From: Zeugodacus cucurbitae
Taxonomy: Eukaryota > Arthropoda > Insecta > Diptera > Tephritidae
Length of the DNA: 64,000 bases
Assembly: GCF_028554725.1 (NCBI RefSeq)
Contig: NC_071667.1
Location: forward strand, 73,392,001-73,456,000
Direction: 5' to 3'
Both the position numbers and the translations under genes were made by a program. Under the pieces are notes generated by a model. The model saw nothing but the letters and a program-made list of their open reading frames with translations. It was not told the origin of the DNA and searched no databases. Below are positions 10,909-23,100 of the stretch, piece after piece (the first letter of the stretch is position 1; every line of letters starts with the position of its first letter).

Positions 10909-13261
10909 CCAGAATTCTGCAATTTAAGCATCTACCTAATCTATTTTGGGACGTTAGGGAAATGTATTGGAAAAGGTATATTCTAATTCCGTGACCCACT
11001 TTGTAATCTCAATCGTTAACCTCTTAATGAATTTAAAACCGCAGATTTTATGAATGAAACTATATTACAAGGAGTCTCTAAGCAATTATGTTTGCATATG
11101 TTTGTCTACGCTTACATTTGTCTGCATTTCTTTTGAGTCTGCGTCTAAGGCCTTTGACAATCACCTCACATTCAACCGCCAAAGAAAACACTAACATTAG
11201 CATACTAATATATGCCTCCATGTAAATCTCTTCAATTTCTGCTTCCGCACTCTAATGACAAAAAACAACTGTTGACAACAAATATTAAAATTTGTACAGC
11301 AAACACGCGGCAATCATACCATTCAACACACCTCAAGATTTGCGAGTTAACTTAAGAAGAGTGTGTGGTCAAAAAAGCGGCGGCTTCGAGTTGTAGGAAA
11401 AAGGTTTCCCAAACAAAAATCAACAAATTGACATAATTACCATGTTTTGATATAATTAAGCATTCCGCTCGGCGATGATAGCGGCGGCAAAGGCGTCGAT
11501 GGCAGCGACGGCGGCTTCGCACACGCAGCAAAACTAATTAGTTACTTTTTGTTTCGTTGGCATGGTTGGCGGAGCCCAGTCGAGCCAACCAAGCGTTGCA
11601 CGCTGCCTACAGATGGCTTTTCGGCGAGCAAAACGTTTTAATTTGCGACTCTCAACAAAGTTTAATTTGCTACAATTTATTTGAACAACTCATATATTTC
11701 ACGGGATTTTCGTTTTTTCACTCCCCACTTTTTGGCTTTGTGTAAGAACATAGGAAACTGTGCTCTGTTGTTGTTGTTGGTACGAATGTTGGCAACTTAA
11801 AGGCAGATATGTAGTGCATATATAGACATTTCTACAGATTTTTGGCTTCAAAGCGGAACACTTCATTCACACCCACGCATTCTTAATTACTTAGGAACAT
11901 ACCGTTATTTATACCCACTCTCTCTTTGGTTTAGCTATTTACATGTGAGTGCATTATTATTGCTCTCATTCCTCTTCTTCTTTCTTTCTTAATCAACTCT
12001 AGGGTGCGTTGTTTTTCTTCGTTGTTGCAAGGAGCCTTTGAAACTCCTCTCTTTCCCTGCCCTCACCTACTCTCGCCCACCCTTTCTCGTTGCTGAATCA
12101 CGCTACCTTCGTAAGCCAACTTACATCCTCTTCCTACCACACCAACAACCAAATCCAAGCCATCTTGTCTGAAGTCAAGCGACTGCGCCTAAAAGCAGAC
12201 TTCAGCACAACAAATTGGTATGGAATTAGTAGTTGTGCGTAGAGAGCACTCGCTGTGGCTGTACTGTTTCGAGGTGTAACTCACAGCCAATGCGGCAATG
12301 GTAGTGAACCACGGAAGGGGGTACCACAAATCGGCGAATCGCTAAAAGTTTCGCTCCCCATATTATTTACTTAATGTGCGATAAGTTGTTGAAAATCATC
12401 TTAAATCAAATAAGCGGAATGAGTTAGCTGCTTCATTATGTGACTACTGAGCCATAAAGGTGCTTTTAAATTTTCGCATTTCCGCGGCAACAAGCACTCA
12501 AACACGCTACAACTATTGCTGACAATATGCACACACACACACTCGCACTGGTACACAGTTGTTTAAATTAGTTTGCTTAAATAAATAACACGGAAAACTT
12601 TTGAAAAGTTCTTAATCGGCGTCTGGTAGATTTGTTTAACTACTAATTTAGCTAATGAGATTAGCTATTTGTTGTTGTTGTTGTCGTTGTTATTGCATGA
12701 GTTTAACGAACGTTTGCTTGTTATGTATTTCGAGCGTCGACAATCAAGGAACTGCTCACATTTATTGGTTTAGTCAAATTCTGCGGGTTTGTTGGCTGGT
12801 TTTGTCTAAAAGTGAGTTAAATTATTTTGGTTTTTGTTATTGCGAATAATTTAGGAAGAAAATTGTCAGTAGTTCTGATTTCTTAAGAAACTCATATAGA
12901 TCAGTCTAAGTCATAAGGAACTAATGCAGTCTATTTGCCTCTCGATATTTTTCAGATGTTGAATCGGTGCTTGAAATCGCAGTGGATAACACATGAGATT
13001 TAAAATAAAGAGTGGGTTCTTTGTTCTCTTAAGGTCTAGTTAAAATCCTGATAAAAAATATTTTGTTAACGGTAAGTCCCTTCAAAAAAACTTTTTAACA
13101 ATTTGCATAATTTTTACCGAAAACTTGAAGCTGAGATCCCAAAAGTGTTCATCAAGAAATTTAATGATATCAATTTCTGTCTAACTTCTTGATTATGCAA
13201 TCTTTGAGAAAGAAACTGAATGGTAACAAAACATCCGAGAATCTCAACAGCTATATAGTAA
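10909..13261. other. Non-coding DNA with a GC-rich triplet patch
   Basis: No gene recognised. At 11468-11530 a GC-rich stretch of GGCNGC-like triplets interrupts the AT-rich background and keeps both strands open for about 25-60 codons; it looks like simple-sequence composition. Small (CA)n at about 12531-12544 and (GTT)n at about 11768 and 12670. The rest is plain. Confidence 0.5.
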
Positions 13262-13600
13262 ACTAGCAGACCGCTCGGGCTACGTACGGGTTTAAAGAAA
13301 CATTTCAAATCTCATTCGATTCTCAAGCACGTACTTGGCAGGTTTTGTTCAGCAAGCAGCTGCGAGCACTCGTTATTCGACTCTCTGGCATGCGATTGCG
13401 ATGTGAAGAGAATAACTTGCAAGACAATTTCCAGTTTCAGATAAAGATTCTCCATCACGGGGTCTTTTTGATACCCTCACTTGGGAACTATTTCCAGAAA
13501 GTTGAGATTCTAGCAATAAATATAGCCTATGTTACTCGGGGTGAATTTAGCTTTCCAATGATACAAATCGTTCCTCTTCATAATAGGGTATAGATTTATA
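13262..13600 (+). repeat. Interspersed repeat fragment (ACTAGCAGACC family)
   Basis: Begins with ACTAGCAGACCGCTCGGGCT and contains TAGCCTATGTTACTCGGGG followed by AGCTTTCCAATGATACAAAT. The same two landmarks in the same order occur in the longer copy at 59473-60393 (ACTAGCAGACCCGGCGAACT and TAGCCTATGTCACTCAGGG). The family is common in insect genomes as I recall it; I cannot assign a class, though a non-autonomous Helitron or a retroelement tail are both possible. The 82-codon ORF at 13345-13593 lies inside it and is probably chance. Confidence 0.5.
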
Positions 13601-16600
13601 GCTATGAAGAAACTATACAAGGTACACAAATATTTTCCTAATATAATCCAAAGACTAATCTAACTAAAACTAATGTGGCTCAGAAAACCATTGCGATTGA
13701 AGTAAACATATTTAAGATAAGGTGAGACTCCGGAGAAAATGTACAAAAGGTTGTATAATCGCGTTTAAGGTTTGGGTATTGTAAGAGTTCGATCTTGGCC
13801 CTTCCAGACTACATCAGATCAGAAAACGATCAGAAATAGTACCCTATAAACCAGACGAATCATCTCTATATTGACGATCCGGCTACTAACCATAAATTGC
13901 CTGTCTACTCAAACTGATATTCGTTTACTTTTTCCGCTTTTCTTGATCTAATATGGTCTAAGCAAATTTTGTCTAGTTCTCTAGTAGAGACCTATATGGT
14001 GTTGCCATATTGTAAAATACTTAAGATTCCATTTTTTCTCTAACTGAGTTTAGGAAATTGAATCAAACACAATTAACTGAGTGAAAAGTCCCTTAGGACA
14101 CTAGTTGCTCCTTTTTATAAATACCACGGTCATTTGAGATTGTTTAAACAACTAACGTTGATTATATTTATCCTGAAAACACCTTTATTTCCATATATTG
14201 TAGGCTAAATGTATATAATTTTTCTCTGACACTCTTAGATCTAGACTAAACACTCCTTGCAGATGTTTCATCATCATGCTGTTCTCAATAATATAAGCTC
14301 CAGAGTTTCGATAGAACCCAATAGTGATCAATTAGATCCATTTAACGTTACTGATCGATGAAGAAAATACCATTTCTGAGTAATAATCTCATTTATTTTC
14401 AAAAGTATGCGCACCTCCAACTATCATAGCAGTTTATTTTAAAGCCAAAGCAGTACTTCCACTAAAATAATATGGAAGAAGCTGAAAAGGAAGTGAAATT
14501 CAATGAAATGAGCAAATAGAAAGCATTTGGACAAAGGTTGGCCAATTAATTACTGCACTAAATCCTCTTACCATTATGAGGCACTTAAAATGCTTACAAG
14601 TGCGCACTACTCACCGCTGCTGCAGTGACTGTGGCAGTGGCAGCATGCAGCAGGCGAACACGCGCACACACGAACACTAAACCACTTGCCAGTTGCAACT
14701 TTTTGTATAATATCATCATACTTGCCACATTTTATGCCACTTTAGATACCCTCACCGTGAAATCTGCGCGCATTGAGTGCAACAACAACAAAGGTGGCGA
14801 ACTGCAACTGCAGACAACCACTGGCAATCGCAATGCCACCAAAGCAGCTTACTTCACCCAATATTAGTGATACTCCTACTGCTTTACAGCTACTTTAATA
14901 TCTTTTCATTTTCGCCGTCTCATTCTCTCTGCTGCTCTTTCTCCCTTACTTCCTGTTGTACCTCCACTTCGCTTTAGCAATGGAATTGTAGATTTTCAAG
15001 TGCAACAAAGTTGAAATATTCAGATTAGTAAAGCACTAAAACTGAGTGGAACCGATTAAAGGCATTTGAGCCATCAAGCTGCCGCTGAAGAATGCTGTTG
15101 CGAGGGGATCGCAAGACACCGACAAGTGCTGTTAAATAAATGTGGTAGTCGTAGCGCTGCCAGTCGAAACGGGTAATGCAGTGATTAGTGGCAGCGAGTG
15201 CGAATTATGATTGCACTCTTAAGTGCTCTTCAAGAGGCAACAATAAATTATACAGCTAGGCTAGCAAAGGCTATTGTGAGAATTGAATTAGCAACAGTTG
15301 GTGGAAAATAATTGCAGTCGTGAGTAGGCATGTTGTAGGGGTATTAGAGGAAGTATAGCTCGTTGAAAGCACTTAGTTTGGAGAGAGATTTCATACTTAT
15401 TATTGTGAAGGTAAAAGAGAGGCGTATTTTAGTATTTACTGTTCTCCTGAAGTTGTCACATGGACCTCGAAGACATATTATTTTCCCCAAATATGGCAAT
15501 TTAGATCTTTAACGCTGGTACACTGAGTGCGTTATAACTAATTAGATTTCTTCTTGTCAAAATATAAGCATGAATTAATTTTTAAGCAGCCTTGGCGCCT
15601 AAAAGTATACCTCACCATAGTATCAGATGGTATCCGAGCGCCTAGCTCGCTTTGACGTCATGTTGACACTTTATATTACAAAATATAACCGTTTTATAGC
15701 ATTATAAAGCGTTAGTAGAACATTAAGCCGCTACTCAAACATATGACAATAACAACAACAAAAAACTATTAAAGTGAAATATTAAAAGCAAAGTGCAACT
15801 ATCCTAAGCAAACAACTCTGCTCATCGCTATAACTCCGACCAATGACAATAGCAATGATAATATTTGCATGCGAGCACACGCGCCGCGCAGCTCATAAAA
15901 CACATTTGCCAACATAAAACAACATAATTTTACCTATTTAAACAATAGCAGGTGAATGAAGCTGCCGTCTAACCTTGAGCGCATTGCCAGTAGCATACTT
16001 ACAGGCGCTGAAGCCAAGGCGAGAAGCCGCAGTGCTAGCATTACGCACATAAATATTATTCCAGCAGTGTGCAGGTGTGTCTATATATGTGTGAGAGTGC
16101 GAATAGTTATGGTCACATCGCGTTGGCAAGTGTGGCAAGAAAGAATCCATGCGAAAGAGCTTTGGGGAATTCGCACTAAAGTCTTACACCATTTTTATAT
16201 CCACACACATATACCAAAGTTCGCCTTTTTACGAGCCGTTACCTTGGTACTCTGCTCTTACAGCGTCTATGATGTATTGTTATTCCGCTGGCAAATGCAC
16301 TGGAAGTTGGCACGTTGTCGCCATTACTATTATGAATTCTCTTCAACTTTATATGCGACATTTCTATGTCTGTTTGTGTGTGATTTATTGCAAGGCACTT
16401 TGTAGGTAATCGAGTTGTCTAAAGCTTAATAGTTAACTAGTTTTTTATTGCATCTTATTGATTAGCTTTACTTCTGCAAAGTAATAGTCCCTTACAAATA
16501 TCATAGAAACTTGTTATTGATTCAACAGTTGTTCGAGATTTCATTGCAAAATATAGCTAACAATACCGAAGCGTAGCTAATTTCTTAAAATCTCCAATTT

Positions 16601-18093
16601 GTTGACGACATTGGTATATAATAACATGGTTTATATTCATGCTTCTATAACGTGATTCTATTTGGTGACAAGTAATATCTTATTATTATCTCATTATTTT
16701 CTTCTACTTCTCTCTTGACATAGTGGATTTGAGTGTTGCTTTCTCTTATATTAAATATACTCTGCTCATCAGCCGTCACACTAGAGCTTGGAAAATATGA
16801 TTCCATCCAGAAATCGAATTGAATTAGATATACTTCGCTCAGATTCTTGCAAAGTGAAGTTAACAATGAAAAGGGCTTGACCATAACTCATATTTACAGT
16901 ACATTCATGAAAAAATGTGGAATATATTGCTCAACTAGAATCTCAAATTCTTATAAAACACGATAAATAAATTCTGAAGGTAGTGTGAACACCACTTGGG
17001 CGCTTTTTCATGTTCGCTGCAGCCAAGTTTATTATATGTGTAATAATATCTGAATTCAGTTTGAGCTTTCATGTTGAATTTTTGTTTTCTGAAGAAGATG
17101 AAGATTTTTATAAAATGAATCAGTTCTTCAGAAATAATTCTGCTTAGAGACTTCATCATTGGTTGCATAATATCTCTTATATGAGGAGAAGATCGTCAAA
17201 TATTTCCTAAACGATTACCCATACGGTGAAACTAAAGATTTTGCCAAGTGCAAGCTGCCAAAGCTGTTTGGAGGAAAGCGAGGTAGAATCATCTACGCTC
17301 TTTCTCATTTATTGGCATTCGCAAAACTGAGATTGAAGCAAATAGGTCTTCATCTGCCTAAGAAATTTGTGAAACACTTTAGGCACTTTGTTGACACGTA
17401 ATGACCATCTTAATCCATTTTCGCCACCACAAAAAACTCCATTTTACAGCAGTCCTTGTGCGATCCGTTGCGACCTCCAAGAGAGGGATCAAGTATCAAA
17501 CTACATAAACCGAAATTCTAAATTGTCGCATTAAGATCATCGATATCTTTGTTTTTTTGCCACCAATATAGGTCATTCAATCAGTCATTTATGGTTATCA
17601 TATTGAGGTTTCATGTCAGGAGAACTTCTCTTTCAAGTCAATGTAGTGACAGAAGTCTGTTGGAAATGCTATTAATCCATCGAGGTGCCAACTACGACCC
17701 TACTATTTCCAACTGCTTCTACAATCGCAATTTGATATTCTTGCAAAAACACCATATGTTAGTTGTTAATTGGTGATTCTTTATGTGTCGCCACAAATTA
17801 AACGACTTTAGGCATGCGATTAGCCCGTCAGTAACAGTTGATCCAGGAATAATTGGAAGAGTCTGGCGTATGTGGCCGAATGTGCCGTTTGTTTGCCTAC
17901 TAACAGGTGCCTATTCCCGTTAACCTTGGAAACCTTGGAACTATGGTAAAAATGAGTGAAATTGGTTCTGGAATTACATCAGCCTTCATATACTATATAT
18001 GATGATTTTCTATTGGACTTTATGCCGAATATATAGGTCATATTGTGTGTTATCTTAATAAAATTACATCAATAAATTCTTTTCTTTCTTAAC
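13601..18093. other. Non-coding DNA, no gene seen
   Basis: Long plain stretch. The longest ATG-initiated ORF not attributable to a transposon is here (15956-16405, plus, 149 codons), but it overlaps TG-rich simple sequence, lacks any motif and is not supported. A 75-codon stop-free run at 17174-17401 (plus) also has no recognisable match. GTG-rich and AAC-rich patches occur near 14600-14850 and 15750. Confidence 0.5.
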
Positions 18094-19580
18094 TGGCGTA
18101 GAAACCGCTTACGCGGTTATAGCCGAGTCCACAACAGTGCGCCACGCATCTCTCCTTTTGGCGGTATGTTGCCAATTGGCAATACCAAGTGAAGACAGGT
18201 CCTTCTCCACCTGGTCCTTCCACCGGAGTGGAGGTCTCCCTCTTCCTCGGCTTCCACCAGCGGGTACTGCATCGAAAACTTTCAGAGCTGGGGCACTTTC
18301 ATCCATTCGAACAACATGACCCAGCCAGCGTAGCCGCTGTCTTTTTATTCGCTGGACTATGTCTATGTCGTCGAACAACACATACAGCTCATCATTCCAT
18401 CTTCTGCGGTATTCGCCGTTGCCAATGTTTAAGGGACCGTAAATCTTCCGCAAAACCTTTCTCTCGAAAACTCCTAGTGCCGTCTCATCGGATGTTGACA
18501 CCGTCCACGCTTCTGCACCATAAAGTAGGACGGGAATGATGAGGGACTTGTAGAGTTTAGTTTTTGTTCGTCGAGAGAGGACTTTACTTTTCAATTGCCT
18601 ACTCAGTCCATAGTAGCACTTGTTGGCAAGAGAGATTCTGCGTTGGATTTCAAGGCTGACATTATTATCGGTGTTAATGTTGGTTTCTAGGTATACGAAA
18701 TTATCTACAACTTCAAAGTTATGACTGTCAACAGTGACGTGGGAGCCAAGACGCGAATGCGCTGACTGTTTGTTTGATGACAGGAGATATTTCGTCTTGT
18801 CCTCGTTCACCACCAGACCCATTCGCTTCGCTTCCTTATCCAGGCGGGAAAAAGCAGAACTAACGGCGCGGGTGTTGTTTCCAATGATATCGATATCATC
18901 GGCGTACGCCAGTAGCTGTACACTCTTGTAGAAGATTGTACCTTCTCTATTTAGCTCTGCAGCTCTTATAATTTTCTCCAGCATCAAGTTAAAGAAGTCG
19001 CACGAAAGCGAGTCACCTTGTCTGAAACCTCGTTTGGTATCGAACGGCTCGGAGAGGCCCACCACGAATCCCACACCGAATTTGCGCTCCTTTATATGGC
19101 CGCTGTAGTAGATGTCACAAGGACCCACCTTCTTCCGTCCTTGTCCCGTCCATCGCATTTCTTGGATTGCGGTGATGTCAGCCTTTACTCTTACGAGGAC
19201 ATCAACCAGTTGGGCAGAGGCACCTTCCCAATTAAGGGTCCGGACATTCCAGGTGCATGCCCTTAAATCATAGTCCTTTATACGTTTGCCGTGGTCGTCA
19301 TCAAAAGGGGGGTTTCTCATCCGAGGCCTGTGTTTCTTAGTCACTGGTTATTCGTTTTTATGTGGTGAGTCCCAAGCCCTACGCACAACCGCGTAAGCGG
19401 GATTCGCCTTCTCACTTTAGCTCGCTTCCAGACGGATGTATGTTGGCTACCCAGAGGATACTTGGTCTAAGACCGGAAGTTGTGAGCTGCTTGAGCCACA
19501 TGTAAAAGAATCGTTCCTGGCCACTCCCAAGTGAATGGCAGTCAGAAACTTTCCTCACTTACGTGAACTTCTACATATGA
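18094..19580 (-). mobile_element. Endonuclease/RT non-LTR element, internal-deletion copy (copy B)
   Basis: Minus-strand retroelement related to copy A. The 3' end is at about 18094, sharing CTACGCCA with copy A; the 5' leader extends at least to 19400 and probably to about 19580, just before another repeat begins at 19600. The 5' limit is an estimate. The 3' UTR is tiny and contains the palindrome AACCGCGTAAGCGGTT (18103-18118). The leader contains its inverted counterpart CCGCTTACGCGGTT (19387-19400). The internal part is missing, so the element is about 1.5 kb and non-autonomous. No poly-A or target duplication is evident. Confidence 0.75.
18109..19344 (-). CDS. Chimeric endonuclease-RT protein of a non-LTR element (internally deleted)
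   Basis: Open frame of 411 codons; the first codon is GTG and the first ATG is at 19318-19320, giving 403 residues. Residues about 28-97 are the start of an AP-type endonuclease: RACTWNVRTL, IQEMRWTGQGRKK, GVGFVVG. The frame then jumps directly to the RT domain: RGFRQGDSLSCDFFNLMLE, then LLAYADDIDIIG with the catalytic YADD, then the thumb and C-terminal region KLYKSLIIPVLLYGAEAWTV, RLRWLGHVVRM, RGRPPLRWKDQ. The rest of the endonuclease and the N-terminal RT blocks, hundreds of residues in autonomous relatives, are missing, yet the frame stays open. It cannot be an active endonuclease or polymerase. Whether any protein is made is unknown; the open frame may only mean a recent deletion. Confidence 0.8.
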   Translation of the reverse strand: MTKKHRPRMRNPPFDDDHGKRIKDYDLRACTWNVRTLNWEGASAQLVDVLVRVKADITAIQEMRWTGQGRKKVGPCDIYYSGHIKERKFGVGFVVGLSEPFDTKRGFRQGDSLSCDFFNLMLEKIIRAAELNREGTIFYKSVQLLAYADDIDIIGNNTRAVSSAFSRLDKEAKRMGLVVNEDKTKYLLSSNKQSAHSRLGSHVTVDSHNFEVVDNFVYLETNINTDNNVSLEIQRRISLANKCYYGLSRQLKSKVLSRRTKTKLYKSLIIPVLLYGAEAWTVSTSDETALGVFERKVLRKIYGPLNIGNGEYRRRWNDELYVLFDDIDIVQRIKRQRLRWLGHVVRMDESAPALKVFDAVPAGGSRGRGRPPLRWKDQVEKDLSSLGIANWQHTAKRRDAWRTVVDSAITA

Positions 19581-19599
19581 CTCCATCCTCATCAATAAA

Positions 19600-19651
19600 T
19601 TGCGAGAGTATAAAATATTCGGTTGGAGTCAACTTAGGCTTTCCTTATTTG
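19600..19651 (+). repeat. Terminal piece of a dispersed GCGAGAGTATAAAAT repeat
   Basis: TGCGAGAGTATAAAATATTC followed by GGTTGGAGTCAACTTAGGCT. The reverse complement of 60545-60594 shares GCGAGAGTATAAAATGTTCG, and the inner motif is the inverse of the TATACTCTCGC end of the repeats at 42101 and 44550. Only about 50 bp survive, next to the 5' end of the retroelement. Confidence 0.6.
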
Positions 19652-19869
19652 TTACAAATTGTTTTGGGCTATCGACACAACCTTATACAAATGAACAATA
19701 ACAAAAATATTTTAACAAAGCAACAATGACAACCTTCAAAATATTATTTTTTTTTTTGTTTTCTCTTTTTATATTTTTCTTGTCAACTCGAATAAAATTC
19801 TCTTATTGATATCTTCCTCGCAATTTTTCCATATTTACTCACTTTCTAATCTTTTTCTGGCCTTCCACG
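19652..19869. other. AT-rich spacer
   Basis: Low-complexity T-rich and A-rich sequence between two repeat fragments; nothing recognisable. Confidence 0.5.
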
Positions 19870-20137
19870 AATATTTCAAGACTAAAATTAGCCAGATCGG
19901 TTTGAACTTCAACAACCAATAACTTCCCGATTTTAGAAAATTTTTAATTTTCTTCGCGGAAAGTTAAAAAAATTTACGGGTGGACCACCCTTAACATTTA
20001 GGAGGATGAAAAATAGATGTTGTCCGATTCTCCACCCTAGCCGATATGCACGCCAAGATTCACGAAAATCGGTCGAGCGGTTTCAGAGGAGTTCAATAAC
20101 GTACACCGTGACACTAGAATTTTATATATCAGATAGA
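19870..20137 (+). repeat. Interspersed repeat with GGGTGGACCACCC and 3'-tail motifs
   Basis: Contains the near-palindrome GGGTGGACCACCC (19979-19991) and ends with ATCGGTCGAGCGGTTTCAGA, then AGAATTTTATATATCAGATA. The phrase 'cgaaaatcggtcgagcggtttc' and the terminal TATATATnAGAT recall tails of widespread insect repeats, also seen at 59750-59815. Class unknown; boundaries approximate. Confidence 0.45.
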
Positions 20138-23100
20138 AAACTTAAACCAGCAAGGTCTTGTGTCCATACACATGCACATTACCATCGAATCAGTTTGAAT
20201 GGATAAACTATTCTGCCATTAAATTATACAACAAAGTTCATGCTCGTGAAGCAATTAAAGAGCCAACGACCGAATCAACGATTTCAACGCCAAACTACTA
20301 TATATATATGTATATAGATTCCTATCCATGTATGTATGTATGTATGTAGGTATGTATGCATTCAAGTAGTTAGCGCTTCCACTTCATTTACCGTTAACAG
20401 TTGGGAGTACGCAGCGTAATGGATCCCCATGGACATTGAGTCAATGAGCTTAAACGGGCCAATGTTAGTTTATTAACAATGCATATATATATACTATATG
20501 TGTGTGTGTGCATAACAGTGTCAAGGGGAAGGTGAGGGGGCAAAAAATAGCAAAATAGCAATCAGCACGCCAGCAAATTCAGCGAGTTTAAACATGTAAA
20601 TAAAGATGGATTTAACACTTGAATTTAACCAAACTTCATAACCTTCTATACAAAAGTGCTCATACGCATACATATACATATATACGTGAGTGTGGATTTT
20701 TTAACAAAAAATTTGCGCACATATTTCACATTTTGTTTGGTTGTTTCATTTCTGCGCACACACTCGTCTGCTTACTCACATAATTGCGCTCATTTGAGTG
20801 CATACTTGTATATTCATATGGGTAATTGCTCATTTATATTTGAGGCCATTTTAAATGGCTGCCACGTTGCAAGCCGGAGCGCGTGCTCACGCATATGTGA
20901 GAGTGTGTGAGCGCGTGCAGGCGTGCGTGCGGCATTAATAAGCGCCAACGTGTGCATGCAGATAATGTAGTGCAATTATCTGCGTTTGCACACACAGATA
21001 AGCGTGCAACAACCAAATAAACACACACACATACACTCATGCATATTTGTTTAAGTGTAAGCACTTATCTGTGCGAACTTTTCATTTCATTGATTCTCAG
21101 CAACGCCATTTTTTACAGTTATATGATTTTATTTTATTTTCATTATTTTTTATTTCTTTTTTCACTTTCTGCTTGGCAAAATTAAAGCGCTTTCAATGTT
21201 TCAGGCAATGCTTGTATGTGGCAGAGACCTTCGTGAGCGTACAAACAGATAGATTACAGTTTTAAGTGTGTTTTATTTTTCGTTTGTAACTGTATGTGTA
21301 TTAATGTATTGTTGACCGCTCTTCATGCTGCTTACATGCAAAGTTGATGCGTGCGAAATGATTACGCACCGGAAATATGCCGCGTTGGTTGCGCAGATAT
21401 TCGCGGGTATGATTTCTCAAACACACATACATGTATAGGTATTTAATTAAGCAGCAGCATATATAACAGCTATATATACACATATTAAATATATATATAT
21501 ACGCTGTTAGTATTCATAACTCATTAACATATTGGTTACACGTTTTTAATTAAAGTGACATAAAAATAATTATACTTTAATATAAATCAGTATTATATAC
21601 TTCAAAATTACTCCTTCAGAGATTTTTTTCAAGTAAGCCAGCTACTAATTCAATTTGCATTCACCTGTTTGGGGCCTTGGCTGTGATAATCTTGCTTAAG
21701 ATGATCTCTTTGCTTTGTATCAATCGCTTCAGAAAAGTTTCAAGACTTGAAGTCAGAGAGAGCCAAATTTTTTAATTCAAATAGTTAATTAATAGTTCAT
21801 GTTTCCTTGGCAGTCATCTACTTTGCAACTACTATTCGACTTAAGTTTTCCAATGAACTGACTTTTTACAAGATCATGGGCCCCTACTAATTCTCTGATG
21901 TTTTCAATGTTATCCTCTATAACAGAAACATATATTTCACGATATTTCCACTTATGAGCTTGTTATCTTTATAAAGATGGATTGACAAGGCATTTTCGCC
22001 ACATTTTCAAATAGACTCTAAAATCTTCGAGAGCAATATTCGGTGTCTTATATTTCAGATTACCGAGATAATCAGGAATGTTCTGCAAATCGTTTTCGGG
22101 CAATATTTTCGCATTTTGACATGTCATGTGAAACAAAAAGAAATCATCTCAAGTCGACAAGTAGAAACGTTTTAGCAAAAGTTACGTGGAATCCGGTGCA
22201 GACAGGGGATTAGAATGGTCTCCCAAGTGTCGCATTTCGATTTTACTTTAATAATATTGTTAACAACAAATTAATGGCCATAAAAAAACATTGTTTATTT
22301 AATGAAAACTGTTTAATTTCAAATTATTAAAAATTTTGAACTAACAAATTCTCTTTTATTTTTTTTGTCAAACTGTCACAAAGAAATCAGCTGCTTCGAA
22401 TTGAAATTTGAAATCAAATGAAATCGCACGAATTGCCGAACACCTAAAACAAAATCGTACGAATTGTAATTTCGGTTCCGAATTGAAATCGCGCGATTTC
22501 CAGATGATCCCTGAATGGCATACTATTCTGATACCTGAAAAATTTTTTCTGGTTTCGTACAAGCATTGTGATTTGTTCGTTTGGAGTCTTTTATTTTGCC
22601 GTATTACAAAATATTATTTTACAGAAAATGGAAAATTTGTCTAGTTTCGAAATGCCCTCCAACTTTATTTGCTAATGAAATCAAAAAGACATCCAAATAA
22701 TTTGTACTGGGAAGCTTTACATTTCTGTGAGCTCCGCCGTTATCCCGTGAGTTGATTCTGAGCATCATAAGCACGAAGCAAAATGTCAAACGTCAAACGG
22801 GTCAGTCTATGGAAGATTTTAGCATTGCAGGTTCCATAAAAGCTTGATATATTTTACCTTTTATAAGAACAAAATAAATTTTCAAGTTTTTTAACTAATT
22901 TAACAATTTTTAAATTATTAAATTATTTTCTTTGCTAATAATTTGTAAACCGTTTGCCCCTCATATGGTATGTATACATACTCTGTACTCTGTAATTATA
23001 ACGTCCTATCCACTGTAAAATGAAAATAAATTTTCACCATTCACCATTAAAATTTCTTATTTACACCCACATACTTGGGTGACACAAAAGTACATACAAT

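Noticed and set aside
11468..11640. Gly/Ser/Asp-rich open frame (plus) and Ala-rich frame (minus)
   Set aside because: Produced by a GGCNGC triplet-like patch; no start or domain, both strands open for the same reason.
15956..16405. 149-codon ATG ORF, the longest not tied to a transposon
   Set aside because: No domain, signal or composition shift; overlaps TG-rich simple sequence and a second overlapping frame. At this GC content such an ORF in 64 kb is plausible by chance.
17174..17401. 75-codon stop-free stretch on the plus strand, K/L-rich
   Set aside because: No in-frame ATG near its start, no match recognised; length within chance expectation.
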